A DNA stretch of 64,000 nucleotides from Lethocerus indicus (GCA_019843655.1 JACDQD010000002.1:16081154-16145153); one strand, 5' to 3'. Shown: positions 37,110-50,539, counted from the first letter of the stretch. Notes: generated by a model from the sequence alone, not told the origin. A program made the numbers and translations.

Positions 37110-37680
37110 GAAATTAGCCGGTACCGTGTCAAGAATCATCGAGTCAATTTTCGGTTTCAGGGACATGACACCCAATCCCTTGTAGAAGAGGAGCCGAGCC
37201 AAAGAATCGGAGAATCAGAGATACGCATCAAGACACGGACGGATGACGCTTTTTCCGTTGGATTAACGGTCAAGAGCATCGTACGTACCAGTTATAGTCC
37301 GAATATGATACTTGTATCTGCGGTACAAAAACTTGAAACGGAATCAAAGAGTTCTGACAGGGCTAGGAGGCGCACCCCTACCCCTGGGCTGTCACTTGGG
37401 GCTTGACAGAAGGGGGGAACCGCGCCACCGACGGAATTAGAGCCGCATTGTCGCGGCTTCGGTACCTGAGGAAGCGACCGGGGACACTGGGGAGACAATT
37501 GGGGAGAAACGGAAGCAATGGACGGGAAACAGAGTCGAGAGACTTTGGGAAACGGGGAAAACTCACTGGGTTATTGAGTTCAAACACTGTTGAAAGGCGC
37601 ATTAATGAGGAAATATTAATGTACGAAGGGGAGAATACTCGAAATGTGGAAATTATCTGTACAATATTTCGGTAACGATC
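37110..37680. promoter_or_regulatory. Candidate regulatory block with a SoxB-core hairpin
   Basis: AGCCGC-ATTGTC-GCGGCT (37441-37458) is a perfect 6-bp inverted repeat with the core as loop. GAGACAATTGGGG follows near 37490. Open frames overlap on both strands without a domain. Confidence 0.4.
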
Positions 37681-37778
37681 CGCGTTGAAAAAAAAATTGA
37701 AAATTTATCTCTCACCCTTTACAACATCCGAGGCGGGGCCACCTTTTTATTCCAGCATAAACTTTACCGTATTTTTAA

Positions 37779-37782
<4 letters not shown>

Positions 37783-37825
<43 letters not shown>
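37783..37825. repeat. (AT)n microsatellite
   Basis: AT dinucleotide repeat of about 43 bp, close to a fragment of the hammerhead-bearing family. A shorter AT run lies at about 38035-38051. Confidence 0.97.
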
Positions 37826-37827
<2 letters not shown>

Positions 37828-37893
37828 ATGTTCTGGTAACAATATATACGTAGTTATAATACATTTGGACACTAAGCTACTTCGGGCGTGTAG

Positions 37894-37928
37894 CATCCTG
37901 ACTGCACTGTCACTTTTACTGTGGTCAC
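37894..37928 (-). mobile_element. Short fragment of the hammerhead-bearing family
   Basis: CATCCTGACTGCACTGTCAC, then TTTTACTGTGGTCACC, matches the internal CATCCTCACTGCACTGTCAC...TTGTACTGTGGTGG block of the antisense copies. Only about 35 bp are recognisable, just beyond a (TA)n tract. It is too short to exclude chance fully, but the 19/20 match is persuasive. Confidence 0.45.
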
Positions 37929-39599
37929 CAGTAAATATGAAAGTATAGCGCGAGTGGAGACGATGAAGGATAGTAATCTAGTAATCCAGCAAGTAGAAAC
38001 AGAAGATCACGAGAAAAAATAATTATAAAACGAATTATATATATATATATTTTTGCCCGAAGATTCAGAGCTTTACTAGTGCAAAAAATGTTGTCGGACT
38101 ACGAAAACTGGGCCTTCCGCCTTTGAGCGTCTCTATGATTGAGCCTCCCCTATTCTGGGACATCCCTCCGCAGAGTAGGCCCAGAAAAAAGGAGATAAAC
38201 CATTCTTTTGTAGAAGCAAACCCTCCCTGGCAATTGTCACCGGTGGGTCGCCCCTCGGCTCGCCCTTCCCTGAACGACCTGCCAATCGCTCCGCCAAGTC
38301 CTCCCCACGCCGCTAAGTGTGTGAAACTAATACAATTTATTAGATCGGAAATGTCGGTTTAAAAATAACGACCGGCTAAATGAGTAGGAGCGGCCTCCTT
38401 TTGTGCTCGCTAACAGAGAGGGTTGAGCCGGCCTTCTCCGCTGTTCGGAAACCTTACGGATTTGCCCCAGCCGAAAACCGTATTAATAAAACGCTTTCAC
38501 GCTTTTCATATCCATATTAATCAATTACCGACTACCCTTCCCGACTAAATTATGTATTTCACGGGGATTGAGTAATTTTCCGTATGGATAAGTGTAACAA
38601 ACCGGCTGATATGATTTCACGCTTATTATAAACATCCATAATCCTATTTCTGATCTAATTTCAAGTATCATTGACTTCAAAACGCACTTACTTACACCTG
38701 AAATAAACATAACCCGTCTACATGTAGTACATTAAATAGCGCGTACAATTTTGTCAGAATAATAATTTTTAAAATCATTAACAGAGAATATGTCAATGGT
38801 ATACAAAACAATTTATACTCGGTTATGTAAGCATCATATATATGACATAATAAATTAGGCTTATAAAAAATTGAGAGCCTGATATTTATTCTTAATAAAA
38901 CGTAAATTGGATTGCTTTCTTTTCCCTATCGACGTAATGGCACATGTTAATTTTGTTTCATTTAGGGCCTGTTTTAGTTTTAATACATCAGTTATATAAT
39001 CCCGTCCGTGAATCACGCATTTAATGCACGTAAGTTAACGTATATCTGTTGTGTGTATTATATTGCCGGTTATGAGGAAAAATGTATTCAAAATCCATAA
39101 ATACTGCCCGTGTCGGTGATAAATGTGACAGGAATCAAATTACTACTTCGAAGAGCTAACGACCGTACAGCTTTCCGGTTTCCATTTTTAATTGTATTAA
39201 TTTTCATAATTTTGGTACTGAGAAATTTATGGTCTAGCATAATTCATACTAGCGATTATTTATATTATATACGCAGTGGAGGTTAAACCGAATATTCAAT
39301 TCAATTATTTTGTTTTCCAGGCAGGTACTCTTTTAGGTAGATTAATTAATTTCATTTTTAACTAATATTGAAAGTCGTTTCTGGCTCTATAGTGCCTGCG
39401 TAATTTACCAAAAGTTCTTGAAATAAAGTAAGAATCGTGAATTAATCATTTCTTAGGGTCCTAATCTATACCTAGAAATATAGCCCTATATTAAGGATTG
39501 GCACGACAGGAAATAAGATCGCTATGGAGCCGACTGTCATATATTTATGTACGTTAAATCGGCGACGAAAGGCAAAGTAAATAAATTTTCAAGTAACCG
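37929..39599. other. GC-richer patch 38090-38480, then AT-rich
   Basis: No gene is recognised. The patch has no CATTGTC. The remainder is AT-rich with TAATTA-type strings. Confidence 0.5.
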
Positions 39600-40520
39600 A
39601 CATAATTTACCGCATTTTAATACCTGTCGAGACCCCCACGGATTCGGTAGCGGGGCGTAGCCAGCCGAACGTCAAAGCTTATTTCCTGCCATCCTGTAGT
39701 TATTTCGTCGACCTTTCCGACCTCTTAAAATATCGTTAGGTGTGCGCCGAACCCCGATGTTCGAACTACCTGTTAATTATAGTTCGGGCCATGAATCACA
39801 GCGTATAAAATGCGCCCTGCCTCTCGGAGGGGGTCGCTCGTGTCCAATAAACCTCCGGAGACGGTTGCCCCCGGGAAAGGGTGAAAACGACAGGGATGTT
39901 TACGAGGCTCCGAAGGGGTCCCGGGCCCGGAGCAGACAAGGAGGACCTAATTGTTAAATAACACACCGATAAAAGATCGGAAGAGACGGTTATGGTTGTC
40001 GCGCGAGGCTGGCGGAGTCGCGCAACTACAATGGGGAGGTCTTGAGGGTGCTAGGACAGAGCCAGGTAGAGAGCTCGCTCGCGGGAGAGACTCCCTCTCC
40101 CCTCTATATTAATATTATTATCCCAGGCAGCGATGAATAACAATGGTCCCGGGGATCGCACGGATATTGGCATCGCCTATTGTCGACCCTAATCAAGATT
40201 GGCAGCCGGATCTTACGCTTTAATATTTTCATTGTGGGCTCTTCTCTCTCCTCTCCTTCTGGGGTGGGACCCCGCCCCATGTTCCTCTCCGACCCCGCTA
40301 GTCGGAAAAATCTTTTTTCTTCTCCTTCCACCGAAAGCGAACAATATCTAGCGCTTCCGACTGTTATTCTGATTTGGACCGGAACAGTTACGAAGAGCTA
40401 GGTGCAAGGGTGCCGGTTAGAGGCAGCCCCTGCTACGAGAAATGTCCAGAATCGTTAAGCCCACTTGAAGTCTGTTGACTTTTCCAGAGTGCGTTCGCTC
40501 TGAGTAAGTCAAAAATTACG
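39600..40520. promoter_or_regulatory. Candidate regulatory block with several ACAAT cores
   Basis: ACAATGGGG near 40028, ACAATGG near 40141, CTATTGTCG near 40178 and CATTGTGG near 40231 cluster within about 210 bp. GGTCCCGGGG follows the second. No coding gene. Confidence 0.3.
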
Positions 40521-42929
40521 GAATAACGTTTGAGAGATGATTGAAATACGATAAAGTGTGGTAGGATGATGTATAGAATACGTACCGATTGTGTAACGCA
40601 CACAAAAAATTATGATTTATTATTTACATAATTTCGTTTAAAATTCAGTTAACCGCTTTATTTCCGAATTTACAAGTAGATTTCAGTGATGGACAAGTCG
40701 AAGTCACAGAGCTTCCTATGTGACCGGAGTCGTGCGTTGTCTATTTATTGAAGTTTCTATTTCCAATAAATACAGCTGAACATCAATTTATTTCGGGGCG
40801 TATAAGTTGATTCAGACAGTAGGGAGCGCTTCTAACTTATTTGGCAGGTGAAGATTTTTTGGTCTCGAGCGGAGCGCGTGGTATAAAATTTATTCATTTA
40901 TTCCTTCACTAGCGGCGTACATAACACTTATTATATTGCAAATAAAGAAGGGACCCAATACGTGCTGCACACGTGGGCATTATGGGCACGATAGAGGATC
41001 AGTAGACCAAAGTAGGAACGCGGCGGAAATAATTTTTGCATAATTTATGCACCGCATCATTATCCCTCCACGCATTGGATACCTCTTCAGGCCACTTACA
41101 CCTGATGTTTCCGTTCATTTGCCGATTCAGATGTAATCCATTGTTAGTAAAGAAGAGTTCCTGCATCAAATCTCGTGCCCTGAAAATAATAATCAATTAA
41201 GACAATAAATAGTCCAGACTCTGCTTATTCAATTGTATATGTTATCTTTCTAAAAACTACTTTTATTGACTTTATTGATAGCAAATCAACAGCGATCCTA
41301 GGTGTAGAATCGACATTACAAATTCATATGAACTACAAGGTGTGTTTATAACACCTTATTATGCACTAAGTAGATAAAGTAATGTTATAGATGGGCATTA
41401 TAGTTATAATTTAAACGAAAAATAGTTCCACCAACGATTCGTAGAAATACTAACAGTGTAGAAGCATGAGAGCATGCTTTATTTAGATGAAAACACATTT
41501 AAGAAAATAAGCCATTATTTTTTTTTATTTTTGTGGGATGAGCACCGGTTTGGAGTCGTTGAAGAGTAATCGGAGCCGAGGGCCGGAGGGAACTCGCGGA
41601 ACGAAAAAGGGCCGTAAGAGTTAATTACGATTCAGTTCAGAGTCGCATATTGAAGTTTATTCAGGTGTCGGGCCGTGAATGCGTCAATTTACAGGGACCG
41701 GAGTTTTTCATTGCCGGCGGAAATTCGCCCTCGCCTTAGCGGCCGAAGCGCGAGCGCCGCCGTCCCACTGGCGAGAACAGAATAGGCGGCTGGTGCACAT
41801 TTCCGAGCCGGTGAACTCCAATTAAATACTCAACCCGTTTCGCCTAGGATGCTCCAGACTTGCAGCCAGAATTAGTTACAATTCATCCCCAGTGAATTAT
41901 CAGTTAGTCCGTAGTCCCGACCCTACGCTCTCACAGAGTATATCGTTCTCAGACTTGCCACCACCGACAGATAACTTATCAGCAACAGTTTCAGTTCGAT
42001 ATTATACGGCTATATTATAAAATTTATTTAGTATCAGAATGAGTACCGATAAAGTGGAAGGTATGACCAAGAGATGACATCTTTCTTGTAATATTTTGTC
42101 TCCATTCCCCGATTGAATTAATGGTTGACCAGTTTCGGTTTTCGGCATAAAGACAAGGTTATTTAACCTCAAAAGATTAATCAAAAACCGTTGGTATTAA
42201 ATCTGGAAATATATATATATAAATCTGCAACTAATAAAACTGAATAAAATCGCTGTCGTTGCCGGGAGTCTTGGTCCTACGTCCGACAATAAAGCCGGCA
42301 ACAGAATACACCACTTCGTTTTCAAATTGGCGGAAAACCGTCCTTTGATCGCCAGTGTAGTGTGTGCCAACATTAAGAGGGATCGGCGGGGGTTCTCAGT
42401 ATTCGAGAGCTGAGAGGCCCACCTTAGATTTGGGCCCGACTCAAATCCTCCCCCGGAGTGCAACACCGAGCGTGTGATACTTGCATTCAAGCTCTGTCGG
42501 TAGATTCAAAGAGCGTTGGGGAGGTCTCGGTGGGGGCGCACCCGAAACGCTCGACCCCACTTCCGGACCGACACCGCTTTATACACTTTACACTTTATTT
42601 ACATTAAACTCTACAGAAGCCGAAACATTTAAGAACAATTTCGAGAGTGGAAACTGAAAATCAAACTACCGCTGATATTCGAAACCATCTCGGATACCTT
42701 AAATTGTCTCGTTGTCATTGTATTAAAGTAGTCCAACTTGGCTTATTCAAAGTAGTTGGTCTAATAAGGCATTTCGTAGGTTCAATAAACAATATTTTTT
42801 GTGGCCAAGTAATAATAAATAAGCAGTCATAAATTTGCTCTATGATAAACTCCCAGGATTTGGTAAATCTGACTGTAATATGAATGTAGCTCAAGATTTG
42901 CACGACTGCGGATGAAAATGTTCACAGAA

Positions 42930-42971
<42 letters not shown>

Positions 42972-43009
42972 ATATATATATATATATATCCAAACCGAGT
43001 TTAAACCGG
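40521..43009. other. AT-rich stretch with GC-rich blocks 41540-41990 and 42240-42570
   Basis: No gene is recognised. The first block is strongly GC-rich around 41690-41830. The (TA)n tract at 42931-42989 closes the region. Confidence 0.5.
42931..42989. repeat. Interrupted (TA)n microsatellite
   Basis: Two TA runs, 42931-42966 and 42972-42989, split by a short CAGAA interruption. Confidence 0.95.
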
Positions 43010-43460
43010 CTGAAATATCTTTGATCGGTCACCAATAACAACAAAAGGGCAGTGCGGGACCGAATAGAAATTTCACCTGAATGGGCGAACTTCAGGAGGA
43101 CTGGTGTTGTGGACGAGTGGTGGACCCTCTTGTCCTCGGATACCGAGCCTCAGATTTGCCCCCAGGGTGGCGGTCTCGAGTGAGAAACCGAGTGTGAAAC
43201 ATAAAGCCGCGGCATATCGGGTGTCAAAGACACTCGCCGCGAAAGGAAGGAATACGCTTAGCGGGCGGCCATTGTCCGCCCCCCCGGCTCAGAAGTGGTT
43301 TACTGTTGGGGATGATCCGGCCCCGTCTTGACCACTACCCGTTAGGCGGGCCACTTCGGCTCTCCTAACCCCGTTCACGCCTCGCTGAAATATTTACAGG
43401 CTACAAGCTGCAAAATATCGGTACAATAGGTAGGTACCATACGCGCTCAGTGCGAAATAG
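43010..43460. promoter_or_regulatory. Candidate regulatory block with a SoxB-core hairpin
   Basis: GGGCGG-CCATTGT-CCGCCC at 43263-43281 is a perfect 6-bp inverted repeat with the core in the loop. Its middle 13-mer, CGGCCATTGTCCG, recurs exactly at 50743-50755. Confidence 0.4.
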
Positions 43461-44399
43461 ATGGATTTTTACCGTTGAGTAAAGGTAAGTAATAGAATCC
43501 AAGAACTAATAGAAATAGAATTTATCCTTCTTTTTCATAATATCGGGACGGTAATGCTGGAATTTATTTAGAGTTGTTGGAAATAATTGCTACAATTCCA
43601 TGGTCCTACAATTATTTAAGCAGGACCTGTTACTATGGTTATTGCTATTTTCAACATCCACTGTTTTTTATTGATGAAAAACTCATTTAATAACTGGGTA
43701 AAAAATTCATGTACTTTAGGTAAGGCATGGCAACAGAACATGAAATGTTTCATAGAACCGGAAAATCGGTGGACAAGTGTGCATCAACAATAGGCAACCA
43801 TTATCGGGGGAACATGGGGATTGCTGTATTTTGTTGGACAGTTAATTGTTAACAGTATTTTTGCCTGGAACTCATATTCAGGACTGAGTTATGACCGAGA
43901 TAGTAACCGGCCTTTACAAGTTCCGATTGGGCTGCTATTGTCCCTTTTTTGGACATCACCGGTCCCGGTTGAATAATGGACAAACGCGGTTTGGGCAGGT
44001 CCGTTGTCTCGTCTGGAAATCTAGATACGACTGCGCCAATTAACTGACAGTTCGAAGGTAAGAATGGAAACAAATGGTTGGCCCTTTTCCTTTCTGGCGG
44101 CTCCTGACCAATCGTTGACCATCATCATAACTATAATTTGCAGCGATATTATTGCATATAGTATTTTTGCCGCGGGGCACCGTGCACCTTACCCGTTTCA
44201 GCCACTATTGAATTGTGAAACCCGGAGAAACGACCAGAGAGATGAGTTTTCAGAAAACTGATAACATGCAGCACAATTAGAATAGTAATTTATTGAAACT
44301 ATCGAAATAAGTAAGGAAACCAGCTGTTAAGTTTGTTCAATGCAATCGAGTATAAACGTTTCTGGTGATGTTCCAAAAATTTAAGACAAATGGATAAGT
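43461..44399. other. Mixed noncoding stretch
   Basis: A GC-richer part at about 43850-44240 has GCTATTGTCC near 43932. ACAATAGG is near 43788. No gene. Confidence 0.45.
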
Positions 44400-45080
44400 A
44401 AAAGCCTCGGTTCTCCCTCGGACCCTATGAGGAGTTCAGGGAGGGCAGAATGAGGAATGATGAGTTCTATAATAAAAGGTGGCGTTTGCTAGAAGTAAAA
44501 TAGTAGGTTGCGAAGATGCTTCCTGAGAATGAATTCCGTTAAGCCAGCTAGGAGAGGTTGGTGGACGAGGCTGGATGGATTATCCAGCGGGGCGGTGGTG
44601 GGAGTAGGCCCGCCATCTTTGAGCGCCCAGCATGAGGTCGATCCCTCCTCGGGCGGACAACACCCACCGGCCACTCGGGCTCACCTTTATCCATCCCATC
44701 CGCCTCCTCCACCACCCCCTCACCGCCCCGGGGTTAATCTGAATGCAAGCCGCCCGGACTCCGAGCCGCCTCCCCACCGAACTTGATTATGCAACGCCGG
44801 CGACACAAATATATCATCCGGGCCTTTTTATATAACCGCCGTCCTTTCCCCTTTTGGAGATGACCGCCGCCCGATAAACTAACTAACACCGCTGCGTCCG
44901 TCCTATTCCCAGTTTTTTTTCTTCTTTTTAGATTTATCCAACTCGCTTAGAGTCGGTCCCTTCTCGGACTTTTTCTCGTTCAAGCGCGGTAGCTCATGCC
45001 GCGCCCATTTATTCCAGAAACGCTACGAGGAACCTGGGTTTCGGTTTCTGAAAAAAATATGGCCCTCATTAATATGCTGG
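44400..45080. other. GC-rich noncoding block
   Basis: A C-rich run at about 44699-44733 would be a quadruplex former on the minus strand. Long frames overlap on both strands (for example 44508-44786) with Pro-rich composition and no domain. Confidence 0.4.
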
Positions 45081-46739
45081 ATATAATGGATAAACGGGAC
45101 GGATTTTTGTGTGCGTAACGGTTCTTACTGAACTATTGGAGACACCAATTTGGGTGTGGATAGCATAGTTATTTTGTAAAATAAAATGTAACGGTCTTTG
45201 TATTATAAATAAGAACTAAATTATAATAAGGAGAAATTTGTGAATTGTAGCTTTCTTAGGAACAAAGTATATATAATTATAAATAAAGAATTAATTTATG
45301 GGGAGTAATTATCGCATTTACCTTTTAATTATCACTACTATTTCATATAACCACTGTAGTATATTTTATCCTGATTCATTAGAGGATAATTTACATTCAT
45401 CAATTCCATTTTTTACTGTTGAAATAAAATAACTAGCGCAAACCTTCTGGTCTAACTGTTTTACACTTCGTTCCTACTGCTTACATCATAGAGGTAAAAT
45501 AATATATATAGTATAACGCAAGATTTCCTAAGCGACAATCTCAGTCGTTTCTCAGTTTATAACCCCTGTAACTCACCCTCGAACCGTACCACGTTACAAA
45601 TGGTACCAAATCTACCCATGGAAATCGCTCATAAAGGTCAGCAGTAATTACGACGTACCCCTTCCGACAATTCGTTTTAAAGTAGGGGAATAAAGATTAA
45701 GGTTGGGTTAACAGCAGTCAACCGTTAGTTATATATTTATCTGATGCTGTTGACACGTGAAATGCTGTACAGATCATTATCCGTTAATAAGAGCTCCATG
45801 TTTAATAGTTAAACAGAATGGAGAATGTAAGTATTCGGGCGCTAATTACTATGTATTTAAATGAAACTGTGTGGGTTTAATTATGTTCTTTTGAAAAATG
45901 ATCACACCTGAAGGGAAAAATTAAAACTTGAATTTCGAGGTTTTGTCTATTTTTTATTAGAAATTATAAAAACCTGTAAAGTGCTACGTACATAATGAAG
46001 TAAATTCCGTGACTTTACGCGTTGTAAAGGCTTTTTTAGCTATAAAGTATTGTAAACCACGTTAATATATCTTAGGATGAAGTTATATTTAAATCCACAT
46101 TGCCGAATCATTCACAACTATTCCTAATAATAGTAGTTTCTTAAATTGACAGGTTTCATCTCTATTTCCGACTTTGAACAAATCCCACGTACGGTGTAGT
46201 CTCAGTTATAATAGATACGAAATCAAGGTATATATTAATATATATTCAATAACTATGTCTAATGCGGATGTATCCGAAGAATGCTTGCGTGTTGAGTGCG
46301 GCTTCAATACACTTTCAACCAGCCATTTGCATATGAAAGAAGTTAATATGCAAGATCTAGGCCGCGATCTTGTAATAGGATTACTGCAAATAATACTTTA
46401 ATGACCACTAACGGCGGACAGCTTGAATAACCTTCCCACACGCGATGACAGGTCGGTGGATTGGACAAGTGAACAGAGAGAAAAAATGAATTAATTGACG
46501 CTATTGAATTACAATAGAAACTAGTACCGAATAATGTTTATAATATAAATATAAAAATCAACTTTTAATCAAGTAAAGGTTTAAAATACCTTAAACGACA
46601 ATTACCTTAAATTAAAAACGACGAGATCATTGTGACACGATACCTCATAGAGCACCCAAACATATTTTCTATTTTATATTATTATGAATTTTAAGTAAAA
46701 CCGAAGGTTGAAATATTGATTGTTGTTTCCAGATTTCAC
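45081..46739. other. AT-rich stretch
   Basis: A perfect POU octamer, ATTTGCAT, lies at 46325-46332. It falls within a small open frame (46255-46401, 48 codons from an ATG) that has a protein-like look but no recognisable motif. Nothing else is seen. Confidence 0.45.
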
Positions 46740-48087
46740 GCCTCACCTCGGTGGAATGCTTTGATGAACCGTTTGTAGAATTTTAGACGGCAGTTCCAAA
46801 TGAGGAGATATTTCTATTGTGGGACTCGAGACCAAAGTGGAAAACGAATCGATTCCCGGAGTGACTTGCACCGTTCGGTGGCCAACTGTTCAAGAGCCGG
46901 TCGGCAAATGAGTCCATCTTCTACACTCCCTGGGAGACTTGCTTATTCTCACCGGACAAAACATTCTTCTTTATATTATAAACAAGAAGTTTAGTCCAAA
47001 ATTTTCCAAATATCAAAGTAAAAAAAATTAAATCATCGAATCAATATTTAAAAAATCGGTGATCTGGCCAATTCTAAACCAGCATATATTGAAAAGAACG
47101 GCCGTGGAAATGCGAGTCCCGAGAAAATGTTAGAATAAAAGGAGTTGACCAGGTAGATTTCTAGTAATGGTAGAACAGTGGCAACTGTACTAGACTCGTG
47201 AACAAGATGGAATTTCAAAAGAAACTTTCCGCGATTTGTTAACCCGAAGCGGTGGGCGAAAGAGAAGAGAAATGCTGAGAAATGGATCGGATGGAGTGGA
47301 CCGGGAGGAGAACGGAGTTGGGAGTACGGGAAATGATTCTGGGAAAGAGGGTCCAGGCGAGACTGACCCGCGCTTTAGAAGTCCGAACGGTGTCACCATG
47401 AAAATCTTGTAACCGTTTAGTCACCGGTTATTCCCGTCTTTTAAAGACCGGGTTAGCACTGCTGTCGGCCGCTACTAGTGACAATATCAAGGGTTTTTCG
47501 CCATTAAGTGAAAATATTTCTTTTCAATCCGATTCATGTAGACTGGTGATATCTTGCGAGAAATTGGTATGCGTCATTCAACGGACGCGGCTCGCTAAAA
47601 CGCGGGTAAGACTATAGACCCTTTCTTTAGGGCGGAGTACAGGTATCTATCAATCACTGGCCTCTTTCCCTGTGCACTAGACTGTTTAGTCATCTCGAAA
47701 GGTTCCGGTCACCGATAACGTTTAAGTGAGACATGAGAATCACAACATCTGGCCCCCCCGGGGGATGTTAAGTTCACCGCCTAGTGCTCTGATTCACCCG
47801 CGCTTCAATGACGTTACTTGCAGTTTTCAGACAATGTATTCTGAGGCTCCGTCAATGTGAACAATTGTTTACCGATAGGCCACAGGTAATAATAACATTT
47901 CGTATAACTCGAGACGAAATAAATTTAAATTCAATAAGGTACATTTTTTCAATTCTTAGGAAAAATGTAAAATTATCCTAAAATTTATGACATTCGTTCC
48001 TATTTTTGTGACAATATTCCTATCTAATCTGCGACAATAAATAGAAAATTTTTTGCGGCTGGTTGAATTATCTATATTTTTTAAAAT
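46740..48087. other. GC-richer blocks 46740-46960 and 47090-47890, then AT-rich
   Basis: GACAATG lies at 47830. A palindromic C/G run, CCCCCCCGGGGG, is near 47753. No gene is recognised. Confidence 0.45.
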
Positions 48088-48515
48088 ACCTGTTTTGTGG
48101 TCTGCGAGGGGTTGGAATACCGTCGGTTTGTGGTGTTTCTTTCTCCTCTCGCTGGTTTGGTCTTTTGCTAGATCGGTTTCGGCTGCTCGCTATCTTCAGT
48201 GTCACTTGTACTGTGTTGGTTTTCTGTCGTATTTATATATGCGTGTCTTGTTATTGTGTTTTTGGGGAACTTAACACGAGGAAAGGAAAGGAACTTAACT
48301 AAAGTCCGTTGGGTGCACTTGCACCGATTAACTAATACACAATACCAGATAGGTTTCCTGTCATACAAGTAACAGTGACAGTGCAGTGAGGATGCCTGAA
48401 AAACATCCAAAGTGCAAACAGTGATTAACACCGCTACTGAAGATGGCGAGCAGCCGAAACCGGTCTAGTAAAAGACCAAACCAGCGAGAGGAGACAGGAA
48501 CACCACAAACCTACA
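48088..48515. mobile_element. Hammerhead-bearing family, copy 4 (two inverted arms, rearranged)
   Basis: The left arm reads inward from ACCTGTTTTGTGGTCTGCG through GGAATACC, a CTCCTCTCGCTGGTTTGG block and an antisense core at about 48170-48200. The middle is rearranged and keeps ACTTAACTAAAGTCCGTTGG and CAATACCAGATAGGTTTCC. The right arm (48365-48515) is a sense copy from the CAGTGACAGTGCAGTGAGG block through the core to GACAGGAACACC and CACAAACCTAC, and lacks the terminal 35 bp. Head-to-head arrangement of arms recurs in this family. Confidence 0.75.
48433..48469 (+). ncRNA. Minimal type I hammerhead ribozyme-like motif (copy 4, most complete)
   Basis: Stem I GCUA (48433-48436) pairs with UAGU (48466-48469): three Watson-Crick pairs and one G.U wobble. 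Between them lie CUGAAGA (48437-48443), an extra U, stem II GGC-GAGCA-GCC (48445-48455), GAAA (48456-48459), stem III AC/GU closed over CG, and GUC (48463-48465). The predicted cut is between 48465 and 48466. The 48469 substitution relative to the UAGC of other copies keeps stem I paired by wobble, which is weak evidence for structure. Confidence 0.55.
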
Positions 48516-50539
48516 ATTATCTGTATGTTTTCAATCCTTTTTTTTAGTTCATTACCTCTTCTGGTTAGAATGTGTGAATGCTTGGTGGCAGTTTCATTAA
48601 ACTTATATTCGGAACCAATTATGTTCTCAGGCTCATTAAGTTTGTTTTTTATAACCCTTCCTGGACATTTTAAGAATAATTTTTGAACGGTTGATTTATG
48701 ACTAACAAATAGTAACAATTTAATTGCACCATTGTAAAAGATAGAACAGTGGAGGAATAATTTCTTGATGTAAGGGATTGCCGAAAAATTACGACTTCAA
48801 GAGACATTTCTGGAAGGACTCCAATACAGTGCAATTGGCACGAGTTCAACGGTACAAAAGCAAGTGACCGTTGTTTAAATGGAATCTAGAGAGTATTGTT
48901 GAAGTCTACATTCATGTGTTTCAAGAGTTACAATACTATTTAACGTTTCTAAAAGGAAAATATTTATCTATTGCACTTAGCCTATGCTGGCAAACCCAAT
49001 TGGGCAATGCCCAATAATGATGAATTTTATTCCTTAGAATGTGTACCAGAATTCTGGGCTCCAGTTAAATTAAATTAAAATTAAGTTAATGAATTAAAAC
49101 TTTAAATTTCATATTTAGTTGACGGTATTAAAAAAACACTTTAATGACAAGTATAATTTAATGAAAATCAGAATTGAACCTAATTAAATCTATATTATTA
49201 ATAACGCAAATCTGAAACATTACAAGAATGGAACTGCCACTATTTTGCAGATTGTAGAATTTTACAGTGTAAAATTGAATAATACAATTAAATATTCCCT
49301 CCTATTGTCCTAAGTCCACGCAGCATGAAGTTATAATTACTCAAGTTATTAATAACTCATATTATACACATATTTAAAATTTTAATTACGGATAAAAATA
49401 TTAAAACCAGTTTCTTTCACAGCGTGATTTATCTCGTATTTCCACATTAATTCAATTCAATTAACGTACGCATTGATAAACACTAACGCACTTAAAAACT
49501 TTCAATGTATTCAACCAGTTGAATATTCTCAAAAATATTTCATATACATTGCATTATATCGTCAACACTAGACATAACTGATTGTATTATGAATTTCAAT
49601 TTCAAAAGAGGAAATATATGCACGTTAAAATTCCGCCGTCATGACGTCGATAATTTAATGTTAAGAATTATTTCATATATTTTTAATTTATAGACTGTTA
49701 TGGATTATATTATCTTCCCTAACCATTTTCTTGAAGTACTGGGGAAATGGTTCGGCTAATCTACTCTTTCTCCTGGCCCATCTGGTGTGACTTTAGACCG
49801 GTTTTTTCCCTTCGCCTTCGTCAGTTGTATATACTGGTTATAGTGGGAGTTCTATACACATTTTTCGGTGGCCAACCGAGGATTCTATTGCAATTCTCGC
49901 CTGTAACATATTTGAAAATTCAAAAAGTTGAAACTTTCAATTTTTAAATTGTCGGTAATTTTAAACTACTGGTAATAATTATGGGAATTGTTTAAACGGA
50001 ATCTCAGCCAGTCAGTAAGTTGGCTGCTCAGTAGTATAGATCTGTAACTGGTTCGAGTCTATGACAAACGCGGGCACTTGGCCAAATTCAACTCTCGAGT
50101 GGATGATAATAAATAATGGACTCCTTTGTGTAAGTAGTAGACATTCACAAAACAAACGCAATTCAAATTTGCTTATACAGTGCACTATGGGCTGCTTATT
50201 CGGCTTCATAGCGTAGAGTGTCATGTCCCGTCATTTTATATGTATATTCTATTCTAAGCGCAATAAATTTACTACTCGCATTTGTTTTATCTTTAAATGT
50301 TTTAGCCGTTTTCTGATTAGTGGTCAAACTGATGATTGAGGAACTTGAATTTTTAGCTGAATATAGCAATGTATGATGCCTTGAATAAAAACATTAGAAA
50401 ATTCTTGTTCGTGGTCCTTGCATTATCTATATCCGCTCTGTATCTCCTCATGAGGTTACTGAAGACGGCGACCGACCGATAGAAGATCTCCAAAAGTATA
50501 GATATTTCACTAGATTTAACTGCAACATTAATAAAGAGA
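48516..50539. other. AT-rich stretch
   Basis: No gene. TCCTATTGTCC is near 49302. TTAAATT-type repeats lie near 49064-49096. ACTGAAGACGGCGACC near 50457 weakly recalls the core of the hammerhead-bearing family but lacks the GAAA. Confidence 0.5.

Noticed and set aside
46255..46401. 48-codon ATG-started small frame
   Set aside because: Plausible composition but no homology known to me and no transcript evidence. It contains a POU octamer that may explain the sequence otherwise.
50005..50065. tRNA-like string with GGTTCGAGTC and a CAGTAGTATAG D-arm-like part
   Set aside because: T-arm and acceptor stems do not pair, so it is not a tRNA gene.
50451..50486. Possible extra relic of the ribozyme core (ACTGAAGACGGCGACC)
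   Set aside because: The GAAA box and flanks are absent, and the match is too short.
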